Part shown: piece after piece, positions 1-12,800 of the stretch
Position numbering within the stretch: position 1 is the stretch's first letter
Layout: every line of letters starts with the position of its first letter
Notes under the pieces: model-generated
What the model was told of the DNA's origin: nothing
What the model saw: only the letters and a program-made list of their open reading frames with translations
Database searches by the model: none
Made by a program: the position numbers and the translations under genes
Assembly (NCBI GenBank): GCA_019095985.1
Contig: CM032661.1
Coordinates: 1,914,332-1,978,331 of the forward strand
Length of the DNA: 64,000 nucleotides
Direction: 5' to 3'
Source of the DNA: Streblospio benedicti
Lineage: Eukaryota; Annelida; Polychaeta; Spionida; Spionidae

Positions 1-544
1 GTTATTATGATCCATTTGTCAAAACCAATGGAGTTGGACTGACACCATTATGACTTGAAACATACGAAGAGTTCTACTTTGACGAAAAGTCAGTTATGCA
101 ACGTCCTCGATCTATTTTATTGATGCTGTAATATTTTATGATACGTTGACCCTGTTTCGCCAGCAGAATTGAGTTGACATGTACATACATGTTTAGAAGC
201 ACTGGTTGTAGAGTTTATTGGTAGGGGTTTCCTCTGCTCGAAGAATATGGTATTTATGATCATGAGGTGCTAGGCAGCTTCAACGTCATTTACCATAGAG
301 ATCGAAGCTTTATTAGAAATATATCTACATTCCTTGTCATCTGTAACCTCATACTTTCCAATTTGCATGAAATAAGTACATCGATGTACGGTTACTTTTT
401 TGCTAGCCACAAAATAATGTCAACTACACAGAGACAAATGCGAAATTAGCGTCCCTATGAGCATGAGCATCGTATCAATCCCGCTCAGAAATTTTCCCAC
501 CATGACAATACAATTTTAATTGAAAATATGATATTTAGATATAC
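1..544. other. No gene seen; presumed intron of the GPCR gene
   Basis: This AT-rich stretch lies just downstream (minus strand) of the third GPCR exon and starts with that exon's splice donor. I see no further GPCR exon (transmembrane segments 5-7) in it, so the rest of the receptor should lie beyond the left edge. The short open frames here have no recognisable similarity. Confidence 0.5.
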
Positions 545-3107
545 CTATAAGCAAAGCTGAAGACCCATATTACAGCAATTGTGATCTTTGCTCTCTTTGG
601 AGTGCACCATATGGAAGATTTCAGCGGGAATCGGATAGCGAGAAATCGATCCAGCGTCATGAAAAAAACAACGAAGATCCCTATCAAAGAGAACACCTGA
701 AAAAACAAGGAAATGTTAGAAAATACTAGCCAAAATTACTATTAATAATATGCTCTCTTTTGATAAAACAATTACTCTACACTGACCATGATTTGGATAC
801 ATTGGTAGAGTAGGCGATGAATCTAATTCAATTTTTCCCCTCTAGAATTCAATAGAAATGTGGTTTGGGACATGCAATTTAACTTCATATTCTTTTACAT
901 AGAGTACAAAACTAGAAATAACTTCAGGCTGCTGTCAATATCTATAAGTTAACCAAGTTATAAATTCTATAGCATATCAGTAATTAAAGAATGTGTTAAT
1001 TAAATAAATTCTACTAATGGTGAAAAACAGAAATCTACACAGAAAAAAACCCAGAAAATGGTGCTGCTCAAAATTACGAGACAGTACACTATGTATACAT
1101 AGGAATTTTTCAACTCAGGTAATTTATCTATAGAAATATTTGAACAAAAATTAGAAATCCAATGAATCTATTTTTAGATCTTGCATTACACTAATTAATG
1201 TTGCAAGTGTTATTTTTCACAAATATTGAGCATTTCTAAAAGCACACAAAAATAATTGGCAAACAATTCATGCAATGAAAATACAAAACAATTAACAGCC
1301 ACACAATAATGCAGTTTTACAGTACGTGGAACAGCGTGGCGAGGATGACACACTCCATGTTTATCAATTCGCGGACCACACCGGTCACAAGCCAGTAGTG
1401 CAGCCCGATGTACAGCATGATGATGTCAGACACCGCAAGCGCAGCCATGTACACACACGACGAGAGCCGCCGGTTGTGGGGCTAAGATGGCACATAAGGT
1501 GGCTGACAGGAATTTGAAAATAACTAGGGTGGTGCAGTGGGCCTGGAAAACGTTTTTGTATGTATGCTTTTGGTGTTGTTGTTTTGTCTTTTCTTTTTTT
1601 AAGAGGGGGGTGGTTGTTGGTTTGTTGTTGTTTGTCTTGTTTTTTGTCTGTTTCTTTTTTTTTTTTTTTTTTTTTTTCTTTCTTTTTTTTTATTTTGGGT
1701 GGGGTGTGTATTTTTGGGGTGGCATATAGGGGTGGCATTAGGTGGCCATAGGCGGTTGTCATTTCAATTCAAGGACTGATAAAACCTGTTTTCAGCTAGA
1801 TCTATTGTTGGTAGAAATATGCTCGCTAAAAAGACTTATGAAAGAGAGAGAAGTTTGAAAATCAATTATAATATACTTCACGTTCACGGTTTCCATTGCT
1901 TTTAATTAATCAACATTATTAGTGACATGGACCACATGTTTATCAAATATGCTAGTATTCACCTCATGATTTCAGGATGTTGACCAAATATAGTGAAATG
2001 TCGGCCATTTCGAAAATATGCTAATTACCTTACACATCAAAAATGATTTCCACATATGTATCCATTCTTCAACTGCAAATCTGGTTGGTAAAAACATGTT
2101 AGATTTAGCTAGGGGACTCTGTTAAATCAGATTAGTGTGATATTGAGGTTCAGTGGCGGCCATATTGGATTTATGCAAATTTCTCAAAACGCTCACGACT
2201 GGCACGGGGCCATCATTCGGTTTCTGGCGCAGTAAGGTCCAAAGAAGAAAAAAACATCAAAAAATATTCTATAGACACTTTGCAAGGTTCAAGAAAAATC
2301 CCTGTTTGGCTGCTGGACTATGAACCTTGCACAACCCTTGGCCATAACAAATAATAGAGAATGTCTGGATGATGAAGTCCAAACAATTGGTGTATAGTGG
2401 TAATATTAATCAAATAGGTGTGTTCCTAACATTCAATGATAGAAAAGCTCTACATGTTTGTATTTAGGCCAACTGTATAAATAAACGTTAATTCTCTTAG
2501 TAGTCTCTCGATTTTTTTATGAAGAACTTTATTACTATATCTTGTAGTAATAATAAAAATGGAATAGGATGAACCACTCTTATAAAAACATGTCAGTTTA
2601 TATGATATAGAATTTAAGGTACAATGTTTTACTGAGTGCCTTTTCTGAGCATTTAAGTTTGCATTATAACTAGACGCTTTTTCTCAAGCATGGTTGAGTT
2701 GTGCATGCATGTTTGGAACCATTGACTGTAGAGTTTATTTACTTTTTCTATGTATTGTATCTACAATATACACGGTACAGAGATTACTACAATTTTATTT
2801 AACGCAAATGTTAGCTCACCTGAATCATCACAGCAAATGACAAAATATTCCCCACCATGCCAATGACGACCATGACTGGCAGGTAATAAAGGTGTATCCA
2901 GGAGCCGATCTTAAACGGGAGCAGTCTTTGACCCTCGACCACTGGAGACAAACTTCCATCTGTGTCAGAAGAGGCATTACGGCCAGGGTCAAAGCTACTG
3001 TTGCTGTCCATGGTAATGTTTGCGACATCAGCAAAGCTCATTTGATCAGTGGTGTTCAGCAAAGATGTGGGAAAAGTGACATTCAGAGCCATGTTAAAAT
3101 CTATCAT
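545..3107 (-). CDS. Class A (rhodopsin-like) GPCR, probably peptide-type; 5' part only
   Basis: Three coding exons, 2820-3107, 1326-1481 and 545-696, join at canonical GT/AG sites in phase 0, 0 and 2 to give the first 198 residues of a seven-transmembrane receptor. Residues 1-70 are an extracellular N-terminus with five N-glycosylation sequons (N9, N18, N30, N36, N44). TM1 (about 73-95) has the GN motif with N87; TM2 has LAVSD with D115; C140 begins TM3; TM3 ends in DRF (164-166) instead of the usual DRY; TM4 has W192. These are hallmarks of class A receptors, and the overall look (DRF, LAVSDIIML) is that of invertebrate neuropeptide receptors, though the ligand cannot be named. TM5-7 and the tail are outside the window. 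The start is the first Met of exon 1; a second Met at residue 6 is possible. The first intron holds a long T-rich tract. Confidence 0.82.
1580..1735 (+). repeat. T/G-rich low-complexity tract with poly-T
   Basis: A T-dominated stretch containing a run of more than 20 T inside the first coding intron of the GPCR gene. It creates apparent open frames on both strands (poly-Phe or poly-Lys) that are not genes. The rest of this intron, up to 2819, shows nothing coding. Confidence 0.8.
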
Positions 3108-3769
3108 TTTTACCGAATTAACAGTATCTGGTTGTTATTTCTTAGTGCGAGCACAAAATCTCTTAACAGAGCATCTAAACTAAATGGAGGACTTCATCAA
3201 CTCACTTTATATCTGTACACAAACACCCTATTTGTCGATTGGACTTGAAAAGAGGTACACGCCCAATAATCAACGGTATTGGTATTGCTTTCTGTATTTA
3301 CCATGTATTACATAATGTATTTACAAGAAGGAAATTAACATTCGTGTCATATATACTTTGCACGTGCATGTAGACACGTGTAATCAATTATATAGAATCC
3401 ACTGTGTTCGATTATTTGTTTGAGGATCAATGCATGCTGTGAGTACATTATTCCGGCAATGGCCTTTACGCTATTCTACTACACGTTGATACTCGATTCC
3501 TAGTGTATGTATGTGTCTTTTGTTCTACATGGAATAAGAAAGTTTTTGATGGCATACCCTATCTATGCCATCGTCCGATTGGAAAAAATACTTTCTTTGG
3601 TCTCTTTTGGTGGATATATCTGTGAGATATGAGAAGACATAAAAGTAACGTCTTCAATAATGAGGGAATCGACTTCTTATAAGAGGCTTTAGTCATTTCG
3701 TACTGTAAACACATAGTAGGTGTCATATTGCGCATGGTTCTCTGTTCTGCGTCGTACCGTGGCCGTGCT

Positions 3770-4105
3770 TCTGTGGCCGAGTGGTTAAGAAGTTTGACTC
3801 GTGACCAGAAGGTCGTGGGTTCGATTCCCGGTCAGGCCTTGTGGTAGGCGTTGAGCAAACTCATCCCTAACTGCTCCGTGTCACCTACGCGTTAATTAGG
3901 TTGTCATTGGGTTGAAAGAGTAAGTGATTGTGTGAGTGATTAGCATTGTGCGCTGAATGTGCTGCCGATGCAAGCATATGAGAAATGATCAATTGATGAT
4001 CAATAAGTGGGCCAATGACCTGCTGTAGAAATGTGAAGACTTGGATCCGGACTATTAACCACCACATTTGCATTTGTGTCATATTTTGAAAATAGTTATC
4101 TTCGT
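3770..4105 (+). mobile_element. tRNA-derived SINE, family 1
   Basis: The head carries a perfect RNA polymerase III A box (TGGCCGAGTGG) and B box (GGTTCGATTCC). A shared body follows, with the motif GTGTGAGTGATTAGCATTG and the stretch GATCAATTGAT. The same head-plus-body occurs at 23082-23424, 31885-32235 and 55417-55710, and part of the body at 11130-11275, so this is a dispersed SINE and not a working tRNA gene. Confidence 0.85.
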
Positions 4106-4119
4106 GCAAATAGATTGTT

Positions 4120-4262
4120 GTTTGTATGCTTGGCTGGCTGACTGGCTGACTGGCTTTCCGGCTGACTGACGGGTTGGTTATTTGGGTGGTTGCATGGTTT
4201 GCTGTTTACTTGCTTGGTTGGTTATTTACTTGCTTGATCGGTCAGTGGGTCGGTTTGTCGGA
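4120..4262 (+). repeat. Degenerate TGGC/TGGT tetranucleotide repeat
   Basis: Repeated TGGCTGGCTGAC and TTGGTTATTT units directly follow the SINE. The remaining DNA between here and the SLC10 stop codon at 5650 is AT-rich and shows no gene; part of it should be the SLC10 3' UTR. Confidence 0.6.
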
Positions 4263-5649
4263 GATGTGTAAACCAATGTAGTGAGGACATAGTTTTCATA
4301 TTAACTCGACTTATTCCATGCATGCAAAAGATTTATTTGATTAATATTTTTTGTGAATACATACCATATACGACATGTGGATGGGGAATAAAAACGAGAA
4401 CTGTAATAAAGTGGCAAAATGTTCTGGAGATCTGGAGATTGTGACAAATGTACCACAAGAAAACGTGTGTTTTCAATAAATATTTAATTTATACGTGTGT
4501 AAATTTACTATACATTTTCCTCAAATTATAATGTGACACACATACATGTACTTTTATATTGATATTATATACATGTAAAAAAATCCTACAAAAAGAATAC
4601 CCTGTAAAACTCATCATCAAGAAATTGATTTGTCTTAATCAAAAACCTAAAGGTTAGTGTTTTTGTCTCAGCACCATGTTGATTTTTACAATTTAAAAGT
4701 CACTACAACATATCACAGATTACATCCATTCAACCATAGCCTTGAAAGAGTTCATCTTGTTGGATGCATTACATAGCATTATTAAGATAAAATTATTTTC
4801 TGACACTAAAAAACTTATTAATTTATTCAGTCAGTTTATGAATACAAACTCAAATCAATGTTTGGAAGAGTAAAACGTAACTCTTCTAAAACCAAAACTT
4901 TTGTACGTGATTAGATCATTGGTACTAAGCTTCTCTGTTTAATAAATGTAGTCACTACATGCCTAACAGAAGACATAAAAATATAATATTAAATCTACGG
5001 AACCCAGCAATTTCATTAAGTTAGTATATTTTGATTGTATTGATTACAGGTTTTCCCCTTTAAATAACACTATTTCTTTTCAGATTAAAATATATTTTGG
5101 TACGAACATTTACCAGACATTTTTTTGAAAATAATTTATAAAGTTCATGAATAAACATGATGCACTTTCAACCACAATTGGAGTCCAACAAACCTCCACA
5201 ACCTGCCTGTGTGTTTTCATCACAGACAATTAACAGAATTACTCACTACTAAATATGTCATTGATTACACATGTAACAATTATGCATTTGATCGACCGCC
5301 AATTTGAACGGTGACCAAACTCCAATTTTTACATCATTTCAAACCTCTCATACATATATACGACTACCTGCGAAAATGGATGCATACAAACTTGAACACA
5401 GACCATGAAAATTGATTGGATACTCAGTCACTGACTTAAACCAAATTTTATTTGGATGCTAAGCTCCAAAATACACTGTCTAATTCATTGACTTCATTTT
5501 CACCAACACACTATGTAATGTCGTTTGCAGATCCGCGTACTACACATGGCTGAAATTGTCCAAAATAGGACCTGAATAGCAATAAAACAGACTAAGCCTA
5601 GATATAGAAAGTGTTACAAAATTGAACAGCAACACAGATATATATCCAA

Positions 5650-8600
5650 CTAGATGACAGACTCCTTATCTGTGAGGAAAAACTGCCGGCCGAGTGCAGA
5701 CCCCGTAAGCCCATTCTGAATTAGGAGAGAATCCCGCTGGTTCACCAGATCCGAATTCTTCAGGTAGCTGTGATCTAGGTCCCTGTCAAAAAAGGTTATA
5801 TTGGCTTAACATTAACAATCAAATGGGTACAATTTATCGCGTGTGTTTTGGGCCATGGATACGGTCATTTCAAAGACTAAACTTCATAATGTATCATACA
5901 ATTTCATCAGATTTCTTCTGCTGTATTTATCATAAAATAATTCTTTAATAAAATTCATAGTGCATTCCACGTATTCTAGTTCAAGGCAACAATGTTATAT
6001 ATCTAATAGTCTGTTTTCCAGGCGACAGCGACTCGATGTCTTGCTACCTAGCTACAAGCGGGAAATTCCATAATTCACTTGACAAGTTTAACCAAAACGG
6101 CCGCATAGACTTACAACTGCCTGTAGACAACCACCCCCTCTCTGAAAACCTGGATCTGCCATGTGGACGGCAGCAGCCTCACCTGTGTGTCGTCTGCTCG
6201 GCCCTCGCCTCGGCCTCCTTGGCGTTGAGTGGCTCGATGACGCCCGTGTCCTCACCGTGACACACCTCCTCGTGCTTCTCAGCGTCTCCCTCGCCGTCTC
6301 CACCACCGCAGCGAGGCTGAATAGTATAGGAAGTTAGGTCACAAAAAATGGCTTGGAATTTCATTCCATAGTACAAGCATTTCCTGTGTTATACAAGTAT
6401 CTTAGGGTCAAACATTAGGATTTATCCAAAGACCCAACTTAGATCACTCCTCAAATCCAAGATGGCGGCCATTTTCCATAGTGGCTGCCAGAAAGTATAC
6501 TTAAGTTTGTCTTTTTTTGTATTATAAATATAATCGTAAAATTAGTTTCTTATACTTTGAGGCCATGAAATCATAAATTAAACGTGTTAAAGATGTCGAA
6601 ATCCGATGCATAGAAGCAACACACCAGACATTCAACTGGCAGATGAATAAATACAAATGTAGTGCAAAAATTTAAATTATTGGTAGGTTCATCACATAAA
6701 TATGTCTTCAAAGACTGTCTTTTAACAATTACAGCTTCACTACAACACACACAGATGATAAACATCTGCCATCAAAACCTCAACACACTGGTGTTAATGT
6801 CCCTAAACTATTCGCAATGCCTTCGCAGGCCTACCAAACCGTCTGCTAAGCTTACTCGGATGTTTTCGTTACTTCTTAATGCAATTATTATTTTTTCAAT
6901 TGCCACACATGTATCAAATCCTCAGATCAAAACAACCTAGTGTTTGCATTTAACGTAACTTCGTTTCCATAGCACCAATAGATATAAGTCAAAATGCACA
7001 AAAAAGGAACAGGAAACCCATTCCATGGAGGTTTTCACGTAGAGTAATTATTCATGTATTAATTATGCAATAATATGCCTAACCTCTGTCATTAAAGACT
7101 GGTATAAACGTTTATATTCATCACCTATACAAGACTCTAGATTATAGAGATTAACAGTGATGCATGTTCGCGATACTCATAGGTGATTTTCAGTATTAGT
7201 GTTCCTAAATTACTTAAACACAATACACCGCATGACATCATTTTAAAACTGGTAATTGTAATATGTGCAATGTTACCCATGCACAGCCCCAAACTAATAC
7301 ATTATTCATTCTCCATGTGCTCTATTCATAGAATGTGTTTGGTAGGCCTGTTCGCATTCCCCGATGCGAATTGCCCAAACCCATTAGACCACCTGTTCCT
7401 GCCCGAGCTGCTGAGAGCTCACCTTGATGAGCTTCTGGTAGACCGTGAGTCCCAGGTACACGCAGATGAGCGGGATGGGCGTGCACAGGGCCGTGGTGAC
7501 GGGCATGGTGGCCGCCAGATCGCCGTACGGCTGCTCGAATGCGCCCTGCAGAGTCACCTCACAGTAAGTGGGGTACAGATATCGTTTGGTATGATACGGC
7601 TATTTGCGGGCAATTAGCCTAAGTTACATTATAGACTGAATGATCGAAAAGTGAGTTAGATAACAAGAAGTATAGTATACATTAAGATTTAATATTAGGA
7701 CGCTGACACCATGAATGATTTTTCCTGACTGCGTGTATTTATTGTACCCCAAAAGTACTGATCGATACAAAGACAATGTACATGGATCTATGGCTTTAAC
7801 CATGGGGGATGTCAGATTCTAGACTCTTCCAGTTAAACTCTTCTAGATATCAAGAATGTCATATTCTAGCATAAGACACTTCCAGATATCTCGAATGTCA
7901 GATTCTATCTAGCACAAGACCCTTCAGATATGGGGAAAGTCAGATTCTAGCACGAGAACCTTCCGGCGATATCTTCAATATACATTCTAGCATAAAAACC
8001 TTCCAGATATCTTCAATATGCATTCTAGTATAAGACCCTTCCAGTTATCGTGAATCTCAGATTCTATCATAAGAACCTTCCGGAGACATCTTCATTATAG
8101 ATTCTACCAGAAGAACCTTCCAGATATCAGCATGTCAAATATATTAGACACCTTTCCATATCCCTCGTGTTGTGGCGACTATTAACCCTTTACCTGCAGC
8201 ATGATCATGGGGATGGTGACGTTCTGCACGCCCGTCTCTATGGCCACGGTGATGGCGCGGTACTTGGGCTGCTTGGCGGCGAAGCGGGCCACACAGAAGC
8301 CCACGGTGAAGCCCAGGTACGGCTATCAGACATGACAAAACAGGCTTTGGTTATAGCAGTATACGTCATACATTATGCAATCGTTATATGGATTCTTTTA
8401 CATCAGTTTGCGTTATGGCCTCCATTCATTGTTAATCGTATATATTACGGCGACTTTTACTCTCAGACCATGTGCACAGATCTCTTTTTACAAAATCCTC
8501 ATTTTGTACCTCTACTGGTAAATATTCTGTCCGTATTGTTTCAATAAACACTTTAAATTGCGGTAAAAATTAAGAGTAGAAAAGTTGACAAGTGATAATC

Positions 8601-9813
8601 GCTGGTATTTAAACTGCTTTCCCCTCAAAAGGGATTTAACACCTAACCAAAAGGCAAAGGCAGGTCCAAGATGAGGTGGGTGGGTGGGTGGGGTTACAGA
8701 GGGCTAAAGTCACCATATTTATCACAGAAACTTATAATTTTTCATGGCGTATTAAAATGTCTGCCATCGATCCCACGTGCAAAAACCCCACAGATCCCCT
8801 TAAGTGCGCAACCCCCACCCCACCCACCCACCCACCCACCCCGCCCCTGGATAAGCAAGTGACAAGGGTGTTACCTGCAGCAGCGCTGGCGGCAGGATTC
8901 TCGGCGCCTCGGCCCACAGCGCGAAGGCGTATCTGTTGACGTAGACGCCGAAGCTGAGCAGGTAGGCGAGGAAGAGCAGCGAAAACGGCTTGATGAGGCG
9001 GCCCAGGCGGTCTCCCACCTGAACAGGACAAAGTACAAGTACGATCTCCATCTCTTTTCATCTCTCTTCATCTCTCTCCCTCTGTTTCTATATCTCTCTA
9101 TCTCTCTCTTTCTCTATCTCTCTCCATCTCGCTCTCTCTCCTTCTGTTTCTCTCCATTAGCTTTTATTGTCTATATATCTTACTATATTTCTTATTAACT
9201 GTTTGAACCAAATACAATAAAACCTTTCTATTAAGAGCACTCATCGCACTGGACGCCTATAGTGTTCTCCATAAATAAGTGATCTCTTTACAGAGCTGCA
9301 TTGTACATAAATAATTTGGCCTACGTGGCCCTCTTCCTTTATACGCACAACACTCACAACACCCACAATCACTCACGTTCATCCGCCACTTGCGTATGAC
9401 GACGCCGATGAAGCAGGGCACGACGAAGAGCGCGAGCTGCGAGAGGATGTTGAGGTAGGGCACTGACACGGTGCGCGGGTCGATGAAGAGGCGGCCCAGG
9501 ATGAACAGCCAGAGGGGCATCATGACTGGAATGCAGGAGGTGAGACCTAGGTGCTGACTACTGGGCAGTGGTGGGTTTGTCGATTGGTTAATGAGTTTGG
9601 GACAGGTGAATTAATGGTTGTGCTTTTTATATGATGTTTTTACAACAACAATTTTATGTAGAATTGTCTTTCTTTACATAAAATGTGACCTACTGCCCAT
9701 TACTTTATATATAAATACGATATCGTCAATGCAAACAACAATGGCGAGGGCAGCAGCAGCAGCAGAAGCAGCAGCACAACAACAACAGTAACAACAACAG
9801 TAACAGCAACAGT

Positions 9814-9884
<71 letters not shown>

Positions 9885-12800
9885 ACAAAAAAACCAGAAG
9901 AAACACGTTTTCTAATTCTCTCAAACATGTATATAGACGAAACGGGGTAAGAAACAGTAAGCACACTGAATGACGCAGTAAGTACTGACACATAGAGGCG
10001 GTGAGCGAGAAGAAGGTCATGGTGAGGCTGAGGCTGACGTCGCCGCCGAGCAGCAGACACCACACGTTGCTGCCCGAGCCGCCCGGGGAGGTGGACGAGC
10101 ACAGCAGCCCGAAGCCGAACAGCGGGTCGCCGCGCAGCAGCGTCATGGACACCGCCGTCCCGATCTGCAAGCACGGAGGTGGCGGGGGTGACATGCTTGT
10201 TTGTGGGATTTGTTGTGGTGGTGGAAGGGTGTTTAGTGTGGGGGGTGCGTGTGGTGTGTGGGGTGGGGGATGTTCCAGTCTCGTTTGGGGTCACTTGATG
10301 TTGTAGAAGACCGGTGTTAGGTGGTATCTTTAAAGAGGTTCAGTTTGGTAGCTTTATGAAGGTTGTGGACAGTGAAAAGTGGCCTTATTGTATAGGTGGT
10401 CTCATTATAGAAGGGTGGTCTTGATTGGAGGTTATACTGTATTGAAGAAATATGTCATGGTTTAGAGGTCGCCATGTATGAATGCATGCCCTAACGTGGT
10501 TGGGCAATATTGCCCGACATTAGGGCATGCATTCATACATGGTGACTTGCAAACCATGACATATTTCTTCAATATAAGACTGTGTTAGTCTTAACATTAA
10601 CAAAAGGTCCTTGCTATATAGAGCGTTACTCGAGAATGTTCAAATTCATAGGCAGATCCCTCACCTTTTTTCACCAACATATTCCATTTTCGTTTTGAGG
10701 CATAACCACTATCAATGAAGCTTACAAAAACCTGATATCCCTAGAGTCCCCCCCCCCCACCGCCCCTTTATCTAAACAAAATCCAAGATCTGCGAGTATA
10801 GATAAACGCGGCATATACGGCTGAGGCCTCTCACCAGCGGCATCATGAGGTACTGGCAGCAGAAGCCCACGAGCGGCGCGATGGGCTTGCGCAGGATCTC
10901 CCGCACCACGTCCAGGTTGAGGGAGCAGCCGAATCCGAAGTTCAGGATGACGAGGAATACCTGCGGAAAAGTAAATGTACATAATCACCACAGGTTTATA
11001 CACTACTTTCTATTCGAGCCACTTATCATGGGGGTATCTTCAACCTTTCACAATGGTTTTTCTTGGGTATGTAAATCGAGTTCATGTGCATGTGAAGTAA
11101 CTCTTATATATCGTCATGGTCCAAGCCTTGTTTGCATGATTTAACATTCACACCAGGTCATTGGCACACTTATTGGTGATCAATTAATCGTGTCTCACAT
11201 ACTTGCACCGACAGCACATTCAGCACACAATACTACTCACTCATATAATCACTCAGACATTATAAGACAGAGCTATAAGAGGAAATGATTTAGTCTATAT
11301 CAATGTTTGTCTAGCAAATCCCCACAAAACATCATAAAGGTCACGTGATTAACTATGGTTGTTTGGCTAAAGAAATCCCAGAATTCATAGAAATGAAAAC
11401 TCGTGTATGCGTGTTTAGAGTGTAGCAGCTGAGCCTGGGGCATTATATATATCCCCTACCCCCTCCCATGATGCTGAGGCCCGTGCCTGGGGCCACCTAC
11501 CGCGGTAATGAGCCGGAACACCTTGCCCTCCACCATGGGCGGCCGCATCACCACGATGCGGTACGTGTCAGCCTTGGTCACCTGCGGGCTGCACGGGTCC
11601 GACGTATCCTCGTTCTCGTAGTCCACCGAGACATCGAGGATGGCGGCTCCGAGGCGTACGCCGCGGACCGAGACTACCACACCTGCAGTACTTGGATACT
11701 GAAGTGACTGTGGTATTGAAGTTTTTTGTGTCTTCTGATCTTATATAAGTAGGTACATTTACTGAGTTTACTGCAGTACTAACGTCACTTTGGCACTTAA
11801 TCATTGTGATTTGGGCGTCACAGTGGTATGGAGCTGTTGTACTAGAGCACTGTACATTTAGTTCGTGTGCACACCCATCTCGTGTGTTATTGAATACCAC
11901 ATAATCGGTCATGATATTACCACTATGTAAATGATTGTTTTCGAGGTGCCAAAGTGAAAAAATAAATTTTCTAGTATAAAGATCTAATGAAAATATACAT
12001 GTTCAAATCGCGTATTATCGCCACCCACAAAATGGGTGTGCATACGTTATGCCATAACAAATTACAGTTGTGTTTATCAATCGACAATATAAGTAAGTAG
12101 CCTTATTTTGACATATCAAACACTATTGTGGGATGTTTGGCCTACTGTGTTACTCCAATATAGCATATCTTTGTACTGACATTTGCGGATTGCAGGAGAA
12201 TCCAGATAAGCCAGAGTTCATATTATTAAGGCAGCTTGAGGATCAGAGCCACCTATCTTGACCCCCGCGCGCCTTTAATATTATGTACACTTTGTATAAA
12301 TATTTGTATGTATGGTGTGTGCCATGTGGGTTGAAATAAGTGCATTTTACACAATTACGTCAAACACTTCCCTGGTCATAAACGAAGTAAGGCTGAAAAT
12401 TCTTTGTGATGTTTGTTAATACATTCATCCTCCTGACTCCATCCCAGATCTACAATTGCCCATATCAGTGCAATCTTTTTTTTTTTCTCTTGCACCCGTC
12501 GGGGCCCAAGTTACACAGTTAGTATAAAACAAGCAATGCATGTTGGAAGCGGTCATGGAGGGTGGTGGCTTGAGCACAACAACTGGATTGTGTGTGCAGT
12601 CGGTGTGCGTGTGTGCGTGCGTGAGCGCGTATGTGAGTGTGTGTCCTACTGACCATGACATCCGTTGGGAGTATGTGCACGTGTGTGCGTGTCTCACTGA
12701 CTGTGACAGCCCATATGCGTGCAAGTGCGTGTGCGTTCATGTATTACTGACCATTGTAGGACAACGCTGATAGTGGACTTAATCCATGTCCCCACACCAT

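Noticed and set aside
1385-1762. Minus-strand 125-codon open frame
   Set aside because: Wrong frame over a GPCR exon plus a poly-T tract; the exon 1326-1481 is read in another frame.
3775-3845. A tRNA gene with perfect A and B boxes
   Set aside because: The same head is followed by the same non-tRNA body in several places, so it is the head of a SINE.
9752-9894. A regular short repeat array read as CRISPR-like
   Set aside because: It is a trinucleotide microsatellite in an animal intron; there are no spacers.
9674-10294. Minus-strand open frames with poly-Cys or poly-Val
   Set aside because: They join SLC10 exon 5 to the CAA repeat in the next intron; only 9990-10164 is coding.
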